DNA of 64,000 nt from Eulemur rufifrons. Taxonomy: Eukaryota > Chordata > Mammalia > Primates > Lemuridae. A program made the translations under genes and the position numbers. The stretch lies in contig NC_090996.1 of the NCBI RefSeq assembly GCF_041146395.1, positions 33,690,738 to 33,754,737 of the forward strand. Direction: 5' to 3'. Shown in pieces: positions 1 through 11,267 of this stretch (positions within the stretch are counted from its first letter, which is position 1; every line of letters starts with the position of its first letter). The notes under the pieces are model-generated. The model made no database searches. It was not told the origin of the DNA and was given only the letters and a program-made list of their open reading frames with translations.

Positions 1-840
1 CGGGTTCAGAGACCGTGAGGGCTGGGGGTATGCTGTGCTGGGCCCAGGACACCAACTTGCTCTGCAGGTGTCCCACGAATGAGGGGGCCAGTGTGCTCCC
101 ATATGAGCATTTGGTGGGATTTAGTTCAGTTTACCAGGAATCAAGGACTAGGAGAAGTCAGGACCATGAAAGATTTTCTCTGGTCCCTCTGAAGGCCATA
201 ACTGGGATCCTAGATCAGTAAGAATCTGCGCTGTGGAATACGTGGGAAACCAGTTGTGCGGCACTCTCAGCGTGGCCCGGGGTCTCACCCGCCTCGTCCA
301 GAAAGCTTCCCACATCTCAGCTCTGGGTTTTGTTCCTCCACTGCAGCCCCAGCCAAGCATGAGGGCAGTTGGTGTCATCCTCAGATCTCTGCAGGCTCAG
401 AGACCATTGCAAAGGGCCCTCAGTCTCCCCAGTTCCTGGCTGAAGACTCAGTTCCCTCTGTCCCTTCTCACAGGGCCTCTGTATTCTGCCTTTGAGCATA
501 TTTGTGGTTATTCTTGGAAATAGTCCAAGGCCTTCGTTATCCTTTAAATATCAGGAAGCCAGAGCTGCCCGGAATCCTAAAAGGGTCAGACTGTGCCTGC
601 ACCCGTGTGGGAAATGGCCAGAGAGTTGGTATTTCTTTGCCGTGGCCACACGCAACCAAAGCTGTCAATGCACTGCAGCTGAGTGAGCCCAGTTTCCTTG
701 TCTTCTACCAAAAGTGAGGGAAGCAGGGGCTCTGCCTGCTCCCTTCCCCGCCCCAGGGCAGCGACAGCAGCATGGGGGAAAGGTGGGGGGGGTTTCCCCA
801 CCTTCCCTGGCAGAGACCCACCCCAGACCCTCCCCCACAG
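1..840 (+). other. ADCY9: ADCY9 intron, 3' part (upstream of first visible exon)
   Basis: No exon is recognisable in this stretch. It ends in a pyrimidine-rich tract followed by CAG, the acceptor of the exon at 841. Short open frames here have no recognisable protein features. The window therefore opens inside an ADCY9 intron, and the start codon, first membrane domain and C1 catalytic domain must lie upstream, outside the window. Confidence 0.75.
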
Positions 841-1000
841 GATGGTGTTTTTCCTGGAGGACGTCATGGCTTGCACGAAGCGCCTGCTGGAGTGGATCGC
901 TGGCTGGCTTCCACGCCACTGCATTGGGGCCATCCTGGTGTCACTGCCAGCACTCGCCGTCTACTCGCATGTCACCTCCGAGTTTGAGACAAACATACAC
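841..1000 (+). CDS. ADCY9: ADCY9 coding exon (probably exon 8): start of second membrane domain
   Basis: This 160-nt internal exon of adenylate cyclase type 9 is flanked by an acceptor (CCCCCACAG, ending at 840) and a strong donor (GTAAGT at 1001). The first base completes a codon from the preceding exon, and 53 whole codons follow, opening MVFFLEDVMACTKRLLEW and ending in ETNIH. It is recognised as the TM7-12 cassette of AC9: an amphipathic lead-in (CTKRLLEWIAGWLPR) followed by a hydrophobic helix (IGAILVSLPALAVYSHV). Counting back from the stop codon, and assuming the human length of 1353 residues, the exon covers about residues 841-893. It ends on a codon boundary, so it joins the next exon in phase 0. 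It is called exon 8 only if the 11-exon human structure applies. Confidence 0.95.
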
Positions 1001-1363
1001 GTAAGTAAAGACGTGGCAATTTTATTTCCACATTCTTCTGTATTTTCAAATCTCTCTCTCTTTTTAAATAAGCTGTTACTTGGGATAGCAGTTTAAAAAT
1101 AGCCCCTTAAAGAGGTACAACTCTGGTACTACCTTGGGCCTGCCTTTTTAGAAGATGATTTGGCACAGACCTGTCCAGGTGCTCATGCCCTGTTGTTGGC
1201 CAGGCTGCAAAGACTCCCCAGTGGGCACAAGTCCTCTTCAGTGTCACGGGTCCTCACCAAGTTTCAAATCAATTCTTTTCCTTTATGCTTTACAAACAAG
1301 CATCTGTCCCACATTTCTAGACAATAAATGATAATGTGCCAGTCTACAGAATTGGCAGAAATA

Positions 1364-1670
<307 letters not shown>

Positions 1671-2183
1671 TCAGGAAAGGACCTTTTGAGCTAAACTCCA
1701 TTAAGAGTGAACCAATGCTGTTGTGGAAGCTTGTATTTTTGGTGCAAGTGAGTATAACTTGAGCTACCAGGGCAGGTGGACTGCATTTGGTACTTTAACA
1801 CCAGATTGTATTTCAGTGGATAGCGGGTAGGTGCCCAAAGAAAAGCTTTTTGAAGGTGGTAGTTCTCAAATGGGGCAGCCTTCCTTTCCACCAGAACAAT
1901 GTGCCATTTCCACACACCTGGAGAAGAGTTTCAGTACCAGCATGCACTTGTAACCTAGCACTCTGGACAATGAACCCAAAGGGGTTTGATCTGTCCCTGA
2001 GAGTGCTAGCTGGCCAAAAGAAAGAATTATTGCAAATAGAGAAGCCATTTGGTTGTAGCAGCGGTATTTTTATATTAAGCAGAAATACAGGTGAGTGACA
2101 AATGCTTCTGAAGTCTCAGGTAGGGCCCAGGTGGCATGTGGTGGGAAGCGGGGTGGCCATCACTAACTCTGTACCTCTTACAG

Positions 2184-2332
2184 TTCCCCGTGTTCACTGG
2201 CTCTGCCACGCTGATCGCCGTGGTGCACTACTGTAACTTCTGCCAGCTCAGCTCTTGGATGAGGTCCTCCCTCGCCACTGTCGTCGGGGCTGGGCCACTG
2301 CTTCTGCTCTATGTCTCCCTGTGCCCAGACAG
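2184..2332 (+). CDS. ADCY9: ADCY9 coding exon (probably exon 9): membrane helices of second TM bundle
   Basis: This 149-nt exon lies between acceptor CTCTTACAG (ending 2183) and donor AG|GTATGC (at 2333). Read in phase 0 it gives 49 codons plus two bases, opening FPVFTGSATLIAVVHYCNFC and ending LLLLYVSLCPD. Two hydrophobic stretches are visible: TGSATLIAVVHYC and SSLATVVGAGPLLLLYVSL. These are consecutive helices of the second six-helix bundle, joined by CQLSSWMR. By family topology the exon ends at the start of the large extracellular loop between helices 11 and 12. The trailing AG is completed by the T of the next exon to give serine, so the boundary is phase 2. It corresponds to about residues 894-942 on human numbering. 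Confidence 0.95.
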
Positions 2333-4494
2333 GTATGCAACCCACGCTGCATGCCAGACACCCTGGACACCGGGACAGCGTGCCTGGCTCAGGCCTGGCT
2401 GAGTTTGTGCATTGACACTGACACCCTCTCCAGTAGCGGTTGTTTACCATCATGGCCCAAAATAGCTTTCAGCACACATCCTGTCAAAAAGTTAATAAGA
2501 TGCCCAAAGAGTAATATGCAAAAGAAAGATAAAGAAAACCATTTATAACAACATACCATATATTTGAATAGAGACACCCTTTGGAAGAGGTAATGCAGCA
2601 GTCACGTGAGGTGGAATCTAAGAAAGTGAGACCTGAAGCGTTTCATGGAAGACAGTCAAGAGGATGAAAGAGTAGAGGTGAAAATGAGGAAGCCGCTGGT
2701 TCTGACCTATTGAAGTAGGGCCCAGGTACCAAGATGGCTCCAGATTATGGAAGGAGAGGAAGTGAAGACGGGATGATCTTGCAAGTGACCTGGGCCTTAT
2801 TTACAAGTCTTGTGTCAAAACAATTCCCCATATTATGACACAAGTCATAGGAATAATGACCAGTCACTGCACATATATCACTTTTCTTGAAATCCCTCCA
2901 CATACCGAGAAGTAGCTCTGTTGCTGGTACTCAGAATGGCCTTCGAAACCATAGCACTGATGGGTGCCGAGGAATAGAGAGGATGGTGCGGACAAAGAAC
3001 CAGGAGTTGGGGCGGTAGACCTCCCGACAGGGGACAGGATCAGTTTCCATCATTGTGCTAAAAAATTAAAAGATGCAGGATAGCAGTGATAGGTGCTATG
3101 TTTGAAATATCCTCTGTTCATGAGATCCAGTGAGATCCCTATCTTTCACATGTTCTGTTAATACTAACTGAATAATGTTTGTTTGATTACTAGTTTGTTA
3201 AATGAATCTTAAATTGTTGTACATTTCCAACTGGTTTTGGGGCTTTTAAGATTTTTCAACTAAATATGTAGTTGGAAATACATTAATACCTTGGAGAGCA
3301 GGATGTACACAGTGAACAATTTATTCAAATATTTCATAATATCTTAAATCCATTAAGCTTCCATTTGTGTAACAAACTTCTCCTAAATATTGGGCTTTTT
3401 CTGGAACTGCTTATAAATGTTTCACTGTTAGCATGTATTGAGGAACCACCTATTTACAATTACAGAGGGTTTAGGCAAGCAGGATAGTTTAAAGTTCCAT
3501 GGGACATTTTTTTATTGTGCTTTGCAGGACAGCTAACATTCCAGCTCCCAAAATTATGATGACAATCAGAGAGACCCTTAACATTTTCAAGATGCCCCCT
3601 AGGAGTAGCATTACTGTTACTTTAGTGAATTCAGAAGCACAAAATGACCCAACTTGTTGCCCTCTCAGCAGTATGAAATGTAATAGTCATAGGTATCCTT
3701 GAGTATTAAAGCAGTGGTCAGTAACGGACAGAGTAAGTGTCCTTCCTCAATTTACTTAATAAGATAATAACAGTATGAAAGATATTCAAATTCCCTGCAC
3801 ATTAAGATCAAAAAGGGAATTTAAAGTAGAACCATCGTTCAGTATTTGAAAGGAAACTATAAAGAATACTTAAATTACTTGAAGCAAAATAAAGCATACT
3901 TTCATCGTTGTGAAGGTGTGGCCATCTGGAATCATGGTCATTAAGAAGCTCTTTACCAAGAGGATGAAATGCAGCAATCTGCCTTTAACCTTTTGGCTCC
4001 ATCACAAATACCCCATTGGCCGTTAAGAGTGTCATTTGGTCACAGCCATGGGGATTTTCCACCTGGATCTAGAAAGCCAAAGGGGTGAGGGGACCCTCTA
4101 TTGCCCTTTCGCCCAGAGTGCAGGTAGCAGCTCTCAGGGCAGGGCTGGTGGTGGGAGCTCCCCCTGCCCAGGATTCCTTCACCTGCAGAGGGTCCTCTTA
4201 CGTACATGGAGCCCCTGCCCCATCAGCCTAGCTGCGCCCAGCCAGGCAGAGAGTGTGTGGCTGGTAAACAGAGGCATAACCTCAGCTTCCTCAAAGGGGC
4301 AGGGGGCCCTTCCAAGGACTGTCCCCAGCATTGAGGAACAAATATGTGGAGGGAGAGGTGTGCGTGCATGGATTATGACAGTGGTGCCATCGTGTCGAAA
4401 AAAGGAAAGTTGTTTGTTTAAGCTCTTCTCAGGTTGCTTTCTAGAGTGCCGTCTTTGCTTTGTATAATGATGTTTTTCTGTGTTTTAATTTCAG
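2333..4494 (+). other. ADCY9: ADCY9 intron between the 149-nt and 42-nt exons
   Basis: About 2.2 kb of unique-looking, moderately AT-rich DNA. I recognise no young Alu and no clear repeat. A GC-richer part (about 4030-4360) carries a 143-codon open frame from 4036, but it has no domain or family resemblance and I do not treat it as coding. The intron ends in TTTTAATTTCAG, a good acceptor. Confidence 0.7.
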
Positions 4495-4536
4495 TTCCAT
4501 AGTAACTTCACCCCTTGATGCAGTACAGAATTTCAG
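4495..4536 (+). CDS. ADCY9: ADCY9 42-nt micro-exon (probably exon 10): extracellular loop
   Basis: This very short exon sits between acceptor TTTTAATTTCAG and donor CAG|GTAAAC. It enters and leaves in phase 2. With the AG from the preceding exon it reads SSIVTSPLDAVQNF, and its final AG joins C of the last exon to make serine before SEKNPCNSS. The segment matches the AC9 extracellular loop between helices 11 and 12, just ahead of an N-glycosylation sequon (NSS) in the next exon. At 42 nt it is a whole number of codons with matching phases, so skipping would remove 14 residues without shifting the frame. It is isolated between introns of 2.2 and 6.7 kb. Confidence 0.93.
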
Positions 4537-5433
4537 GTAAACTTCTAATGTACCTATATCCAAATACATGGGTGACTGTGCTACTCCTACTTATTTCTAA
4601 GCTTCCTGAAAGCAGTCGTATCTTAAATAAAATGAACCAATACATGCATTCTTCAAAGAGAAAGTGGAAGATCCCTACTTGTTGAAATATCAGATCATAG
4701 TTATAAGATCTAATTGGGAAAATAAGATGATTATTTAGACATATATTGGAGTTGGTGTAATTTCATGTAATACTTTAGGATGTTACAAAAGAAATCTCAC
4801 AAATCAAAGAAAAATAGTTATTTCCTAAAATATTTTTACATAACTGACTATAACTTTGAAATAATAAATGTTGGACCTTTGCTTTACTGTAAACATCAAC
4901 ACAAATTCTGAAAACCTTGAAGAGTCAAAAATAAAAATTAAACTATATAAAATCTAGAAAAAATTAAAATTAAATAGTTTTCAAGCTTCTAAGACAGAAC
5001 TTTCCAGTTTTACAAATAAAAAATAGAACCACAAAGAAAAGACTGACTAATAAATTAGAGAGAAAGGGAGAAGAAATCAAGGCAAACAGAAAAATAGTTG
5101 TGGGACTACTATATAAAAGAGCAAATTAAGACTTGCATAAAGGACAGAAACCAAAAAATTGACAAAAGAGAAAATGTAAGTAGAAGACAAATATGGAAGT
5201 GTGCGCAGTATCACTGCCCATTCAGATAACTGCACGCCTTTGGTCTTTTTTCCTCTGACTAGTCTCTTAATTGGAATGGTATTTTTTAACGACAAATAAT
5301 CATTCACTTTGGGCTTTTAAATTGGAGTTTCAAAAAGTTATAACATGAATGCCCAGTGCAGGCAAGGGTGTAATACATTCACAAATTGTGGTTAATTTTT
5401 TGTTAGCTACCAGGCATTTAAAATATAAGTTTA

Positions 5434-5780
5434 GGCCGGGCGCGGTGGCTCACGCCTGTAATCCTAGCACTCTGGGAGGCCGAGGCGGGTGGATCGCTCG
5501 AGGTCAGGAGTTCGAGACCAGCCTGAGCAAGAGTGAGACCCCGTCTCTACTAAAAATAGAAAGAAATTATATGGACAACTAAAAATCTATATAGAAAAAA
5601 TTAGCCGGGCATAGTGGCGCATGCCTGTAGTCCCAGCTACTCGGGAGGCTGAGGCAGTAGGATCGCTTAAGCCGAGGAGTCTGAGGTTGCTGTGAGCTAA
5701 GCGGACGCCACGGCACTCACTCTAGCCTGGGCAACAAAGTGAGACTCTGTCTCAACAAAAAAAATAAAAATAAAAAAATA
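5434..5780 (+). mobile_element. Full-length young lemur-type Alu
   Basis: A complete dimer starts GGCCGGGCGCGGTGGCTC, has the A-rich linker with AAATTATATGG, and ends in a tail of mixed A and AAT units. A perfect 13-bp target duplication (AAATATAAGTTTA) flanks it at 5421-5433 and 5781-5793. The left arm reads CCTAGCACTCTGGGAGGCC rather than the human CCCAGCACTTTGG, the main clue to a strepsirrhine host. Confidence 0.97.
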
Positions 5781-5809
5781 AAATATAAGTTTATTTAATC
5801 CTCACAATA

Positions 5810-5965
5810 ACCTGGCGTATTAGGTGACTTTGTCCCCCATTTTCCAGATGATGAAGCCAAGGCTTAAAGAAGTTAAGGAACCTGCTTGTGGTCACACAGC
5901 AGAGTTTAGACCCTGGCCTCCCTCACTCCCAGGCCATGTTCTTCCTGCCATGCCTCATTACTTCT
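5810..5965 (-). repeat. MIR SINE fragment
   Basis: The segment contains the reverse complement of the MIR core: a 'cccattttccagatgatgaa' block followed by 'ggtcacacagcagag'. The element therefore lies on the minus strand. It directly follows the right target duplication of the preceding Alu. It is old and diverged. Confidence 0.75.
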
Positions 5966-6227
5966 CAGAACGTTGCAGTAGTTTTGGAAAGTAACGTGAC
6001 AATCTATAAAAAGCAGTCATAAAAATGTTCATAGCCTTCAACCTAATAGTTCCATTTTTTGCTTATTTGCTGAGGAAATAATTCAGTATATGGCAAAGGC
6101 TGCATGCCAAAAAATATCAATCACAATGATTGATAATATTGAAAATCCATTAGCTTCAGTTGTCAATAATAAATTGTTATGATAAATGTACTCAAATACT
6201 ACAACTATTAAAATGTAGCAAATAATA

Positions 6228-6568
<341 letters not shown>

Positions 6569-6749
6569 AAATGTAGCAAATAATGGAAAACATTATTTTC
6601 ATTTTTCATTTATGTGAAATTGTATATGTATTAAAATAGCTGCAATTAAGTAATTACACATATGAAAATTATAAGAGATAGAATATTTATGATATAATGA
6701 GTGATGATTGCTCCTATAGTATTTAAAAGGAAAGCACCTAGCATCTTTT

Positions 6750-6935
6750 TTTAAGTTAACATTTTATTGCCATATAACATATGCACAGAAAAATATCTGG
6801 ATCATAAGAGTTTAGCTCACTGAATTTTCACTAGTGAACACAATCATTTAACAACCACCCAGACCAAGAAATAGAACATTACCAGCACCCTAGAAGCCCC
6901 CTCAGGCCCCTCTTGGTGACACCCTGTCCTTCACC
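6750..6935 (-). repeat. Old L1M 3'-end fragment, antisense
   Basis: The text 'aacattttattgccatataac...' followed by 'accacccagaccaagaaatagaacattaccag' is the reverse complement of the 3' region of old L1M elements. The same word order recurs in several other places in the window (for example 25690, 28105, 38945 and 44250). The fragment is diverged and short. Confidence 0.6.
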
Positions 6936-7032
6936 ACATCCTAGGTGTAGATTGTAAATGGCACTGAAATACACCAAAGTGTAAACAAATGCTGTGTTTA
7001 GCTGGTTAGGACTGAGAGTGATCTTTGTTTTC

Positions 7033-7103
7033 TCTATTCTTAAATCCACCTTTCAACCTGGTGGTCTAGTGGCTAGGATTCGGCGCTTTCTATTCTTAAA
7101 TCC
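7033..7103 (+). pseudogene. tRNA-Glu 5'-half retrocopy with target-site duplication
   Basis: Bases 7056-7088 read CCTGGTGGTCTAGTGGCTAG followed by GATTCGGCGCT. This matches the 5' half of cytosolic tRNA-Glu (acceptor strand, D arm, start of anticodon arm) with one change in the D loop (GGCTAGG for GGTTAGG). The match stops at the anticodon arm, and no 3' half or A tail follows. The insert is bracketed by a perfect 15-bp repeat, TCTATTCTTAAATCC, at 7033-7047 and 7089-7103, the signature of an L1-type insertion. It fits the known class of mammalian tailless retropseudogenes from 3'-truncated tRNAs. It cannot fold as a full tRNA. Confidence 0.85.
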
Positions 7104-7819
7104 CTCTTCTCCATGATAATCGATTATGCTATATTTTACTCTAACTTCTACTTATGATTTAACGTCCAACTGTGGTCATAAATTGACTCTTGCATTTTGT
7201 CACATAAAATTTCTCTTTTTGAAACTGACTTTTGCTATTTGAATTTGAGAATAGGAACATCACCTCTGTTCCTTCTGTATTAAAATAAGAAATACAGGCT
7301 ATAGATCAGAAGTAATTCTCTTACCTGCTTGTTATAGACATCCTCTGTTGCGAGGCAGCCCCCTTGGCTACTAACCATAAATACCATGTATTAGGACTTT
7401 TTCCCCTTTAAACAAAGGTAAAAAGCCAAGGCTGTAATCTGTTTCCCATTTCCTCTCACACTAGCCCACATTTTGCTGTTGCCTCTGCCAGAGGGGACTG
7501 GCCTGTGCCCTCTCCAGAGTAGGGCCCCACTGCTGGCCCCGGCCACAGCACAGCAGGAAAAGCTACAAGAGCAATAACCAATTGAGGAAACCCAGATACA
7601 GTCACCCAGTCGTACCACAGAGATTTAAAATACCTCATCGTATCATTCCGATGATGCTAAACCTTGGTGACATCTACTTCCAAAGGGGGCTGTTCCCCTG
7701 TTTCGCCACTTTGAGAAACTAAAAGCAACTCCCAACCCAACGAGATGTGCTCACAAAAAGAGAAGTCTTCCTCCTATTTTAGATTCTCTCCCCACTCTGT
7801 TTAAAAGTCAACCAGAGGG

Positions 7820-8160
<341 letters not shown>

Positions 8161-8814
8161 GTCAACCAGAGGGCTTAAGGGGCTGGACATAAATATGTTT
8201 TGGTCATCTAACGTAAAGAGTTATTTTGCTTAGTACTTGAGATTCATGATATGTATTGTCATTTATTTCGATGACAATTAGCAAAATAAATAAGTGACGC
8301 ATAGGGTACCCAAGACCATCCCCAGATGGACTTAAAGGACTGAGCACATTGTCATACTCATGGCTATGATGTATTACAGCGAAAGGACAGAAAGTAAAAT
8401 CAGCAAAGGGAAAAGTTACGTGAGATGAAGTTTGGACCAGTAGAGTCCACAGGATGTGCTTAAAACCTCCAGCAATGAACTGTGACAACGTATGTGAAGT
8501 GTTATCTACCAGGGAAGCTCATTAGAGACTCCGTGTCCAGGGTTTTATTAGGGGCTGGTCAGGTAGGCAGCCTCTGCCCAGCATGTGCCAAAATTCTAGA
8601 CTTCCAGAAGGAAAGCAGGTCTTCAGCATAAAATTCATTGTACAAACAGCATAGGCACCATGAGCCACTCTTATCAAGGAATGGTGGATACCCTCCCCAA
8701 ATCCAAGCCTCCTGACGTCAGCCAAGGGCCACCCTTGCAGGCAGGTGTTTCTAAGGGTGGCAGCCTCGGGCACCTCTTTTCTGCACAGCATCTTAGCCAG
8801 AAGGAACGTAGCCA

Positions 8815-8960
8815 TACTCTAGTCCATCTTTACAGTTCACATGTGAGGAAGTTGAGGCCCAGAAGGATGGCATGGCTTGCCCACAGTTCCAGGACTCTAC
8901 CGTGGTCCAGCCAGATAGAGCCCAGGTGTTCTACTTCAAAGCCAGGGCTTTTGTGACTGC
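8815..8960 (-). repeat. MIR SINE fragment
   Basis: The words 'cacatgtgaggaagttgaggccca' and 'ggcttgcccacagttccaggactc' are in the order expected of a reverse-complemented MIR core. Diverged, with no target duplication visible. Confidence 0.65.
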
Positions 8961-9046
8961 GCTTCACAGAGGGCTGTGATGGCTACATTGGTCAAGTTCG
9001 TTATTTTTTAATATCCTTAAGTCACAATTAAGAGTAAAACTTATTA

Positions 9047-9352
<306 letters not shown>

Positions 9353-9779
9353 ATCGAGCTTTTTGTGTCATGGAGCTATAGAAACTGAGGATCCATCAAT
9401 TTTATATGTAATTTATATTTATGTAGTAACCAAGCCCATTATTACATAAAATCTAGTAGCCTGCTCTGTGCACTTGAGAAATGCATCAGGGTGCAAAATT
9501 TATATGAACAGAACAATCACAGTATTGTAAAAAAATAAAAGAAGACTAGAAGGAAATTCAACAAATGTTAACGGTGATTGTCTCTGGATGGTGGGACGGT
9601 GGATCAATTATTTTTTTTTTTTGTTTTTACTTTTCCCCCAAATTTTCTATGATGAGTAGGTAGTATTTTTAAATGGAAAAAATTTATATTTAAGAAACAA
9701 ACATTAAGAGAGATTGTGTTACTCGCCACAGTCATCTGCAGTCTCTGACCACAGCTGTCTCCCGTCAGTACCATCAAGC

Positions 9780-10180
9780 CAGAGAACAGCCCCCCTGAAA
9801 GCTGGTTCAGTTATCAGAAGGAATAAAAATTTGTTCAGCCTCTTAGAAGGACAATTTGGAAATTTCTAATGAAATGTGCAGTATTTCAAATGACTCAGCT
9901 ATTCCACATGCACGAAGATGGGGTAGAGGAATATTCATTGCAGCATGGTTTGTGGTAGGAAAAAATGAACACAGCCTCCTGGTCCGCTGAGAGTAATCTG
10001 GTTAAATTACAGCACATCCCTGTATAGGAACACTCTGCAACCACAGAGAATTACAACAGCAGATGCCTCAGAGGAAAGACACTTGTTTTCTGTTGTTTAT
10101 ACCGTTTGAGTTTCTTACAGTATGTGTATGTTACTCTTAAAAGTATACACTTACATTCTTTTTTTTAAATGTTAAAGTTG
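9780..10180 (+). repeat. Old L1-like 3' fragment
   Basis: The word order resembles the sense strand of an old LINE-1 3' region: 'ggacaatttggaaatttcta', then 'atattcattgcagcatggtttg', then 'ggttaaattacagcacatccc'. It is strongly diverged and its boundaries are uncertain. Confidence 0.45.
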
Positions 10181-10362
10181 TCTTTGATGACACAGGTAAA
10201 ACAGAACTAACCCAGAGTGGGGGGAGATGGCATTTTGTCAAACTTTTATCTAGGTAGAGAGTAATGCATGTATAAAAGTTCTTTGTAAAATGACAAGTCT
10301 GTTAGATTAGAAATCTAAGAAGCAAATATATCAGAGAATATTCAATTTCTCAGGTATAATAC

Positions 10363-10694
10363 TTTTTTTTTTTTTTTTGGAGACAGAGTCTCACTCTGTT
10401 GCCCTGGCTAGAGTGCCGTGGCGTCAGCCTAGCTCACAGCAACCTGAAACTCCTGGGCTCAAGCAATCCTTCTGCCTCAGCCTCCTGAGTAGCTGGGACT
10501 ACAGGCATGTGCCACCATGCCTGGCTAATTTTTTCTATATATTTTTAGTTGTCCAGATAATTTCTTTCTATTTTTTAGTAGAGATAGGGTCTCGCTCTTG
10601 CTCAGGCTGGTCTCGAACTCCTGAACTTGAGCAATCCTCCCGCCTCTGCCTCCCAGAGTGCTAGGATTACAGGCGTGAGCCACTACACCCGGCC
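10363..10694 (-). mobile_element. Full-length lemur-type Alu, antisense to ADCY9
   Basis: Reverse-complemented dimer: it opens with a T tract (10363-10378), then GGAGACAGAGTCTCACTCTG, and closes with GAGCCACTACACCCGGCC at 10694. An imperfect duplication, AGGTATAATAC / AGGTATAACAC, flanks it. The lemur words TCAGCCTAGCTCACAGCAACC and ATAATTTCTTTCTA are present. It lies about 570 bp upstream of the last exon. Confidence 0.95.
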
Positions 10695-10813
10695 TTAGGT
10701 ATAACACTGGTATTGTTGTTATATAAAGAAATGTCCTAAGAAGGACATATGTACTAAAATGTTTAGAACTGAAGTGTCATGTCAGCAACTTAACTTTCAA
10801 AATATTCGGCAAA

Positions 10814-10845
10814 ACGTGTGTGCGTGTGTGTGCGTGTGCACGCGC
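10814..10845. repeat. Alternating purine-pyrimidine (TG/CG) tract
   Basis: Thirty-two consecutive bases alternate purine and pyrimidine without a break: (GT)n interrupted by GC steps and ending GCACGCGC. Such tracts are the classic Z-DNA-prone type. It lies 420 bp before the last ADCY9 exon. Confidence 0.8.
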
Positions 10846-11267
10846 TGAGAGGGAAAAAGCAAAGTGGCAAAATATTAACAGTTGTTGAATACAAGGTAAG
10901 GGTGTATGAGTGTTTGTTTTGCTAGTCTTGTAACTTTTCTATAATGTTGAGATTTCTTAAAATGAAAAGACAGGAAAAAATCTTAAAAGAGAAGCTAAAG
11001 ACTTCTGGGGGAAAAAAAAAAAGCAATTACAAAGCACTCATTAAAGAAATCACTTATGAAAGTCAGTCATTATCTCTTCATATCTTCAGCCAGCCAAAAC
11101 CAGAGGCGGGCTGCTTTATGGCTTCAGGTTGCTGAAGGTTTGAATTCAGCGAAACTTTGCATGCCGGTTAGCTGGGCTGTTTCAGAGCTTGCAAGTACTG
11201 AGTCGTAACCTTTCCCTTCAAAGATGCACTCAGAAGGTATATCCTTTCTCATGTCTTTGCTATCCAG

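Noticed and set aside
4036..4467. 143-codon + frame in the ADCY9 intron
   Set aside because: It shows no family resemblance or splice signals consistent with an added exon, and the neighbouring exons already join in frame without it.
11224..11267. In-frame ATG upstream of the last exon as an alternative start for a short AC9
   Set aside because: These 44 bases precede a good acceptor (CTATCCAG) and the four-exon splice reproduces AC9 exactly. The extra residues are intron translation.
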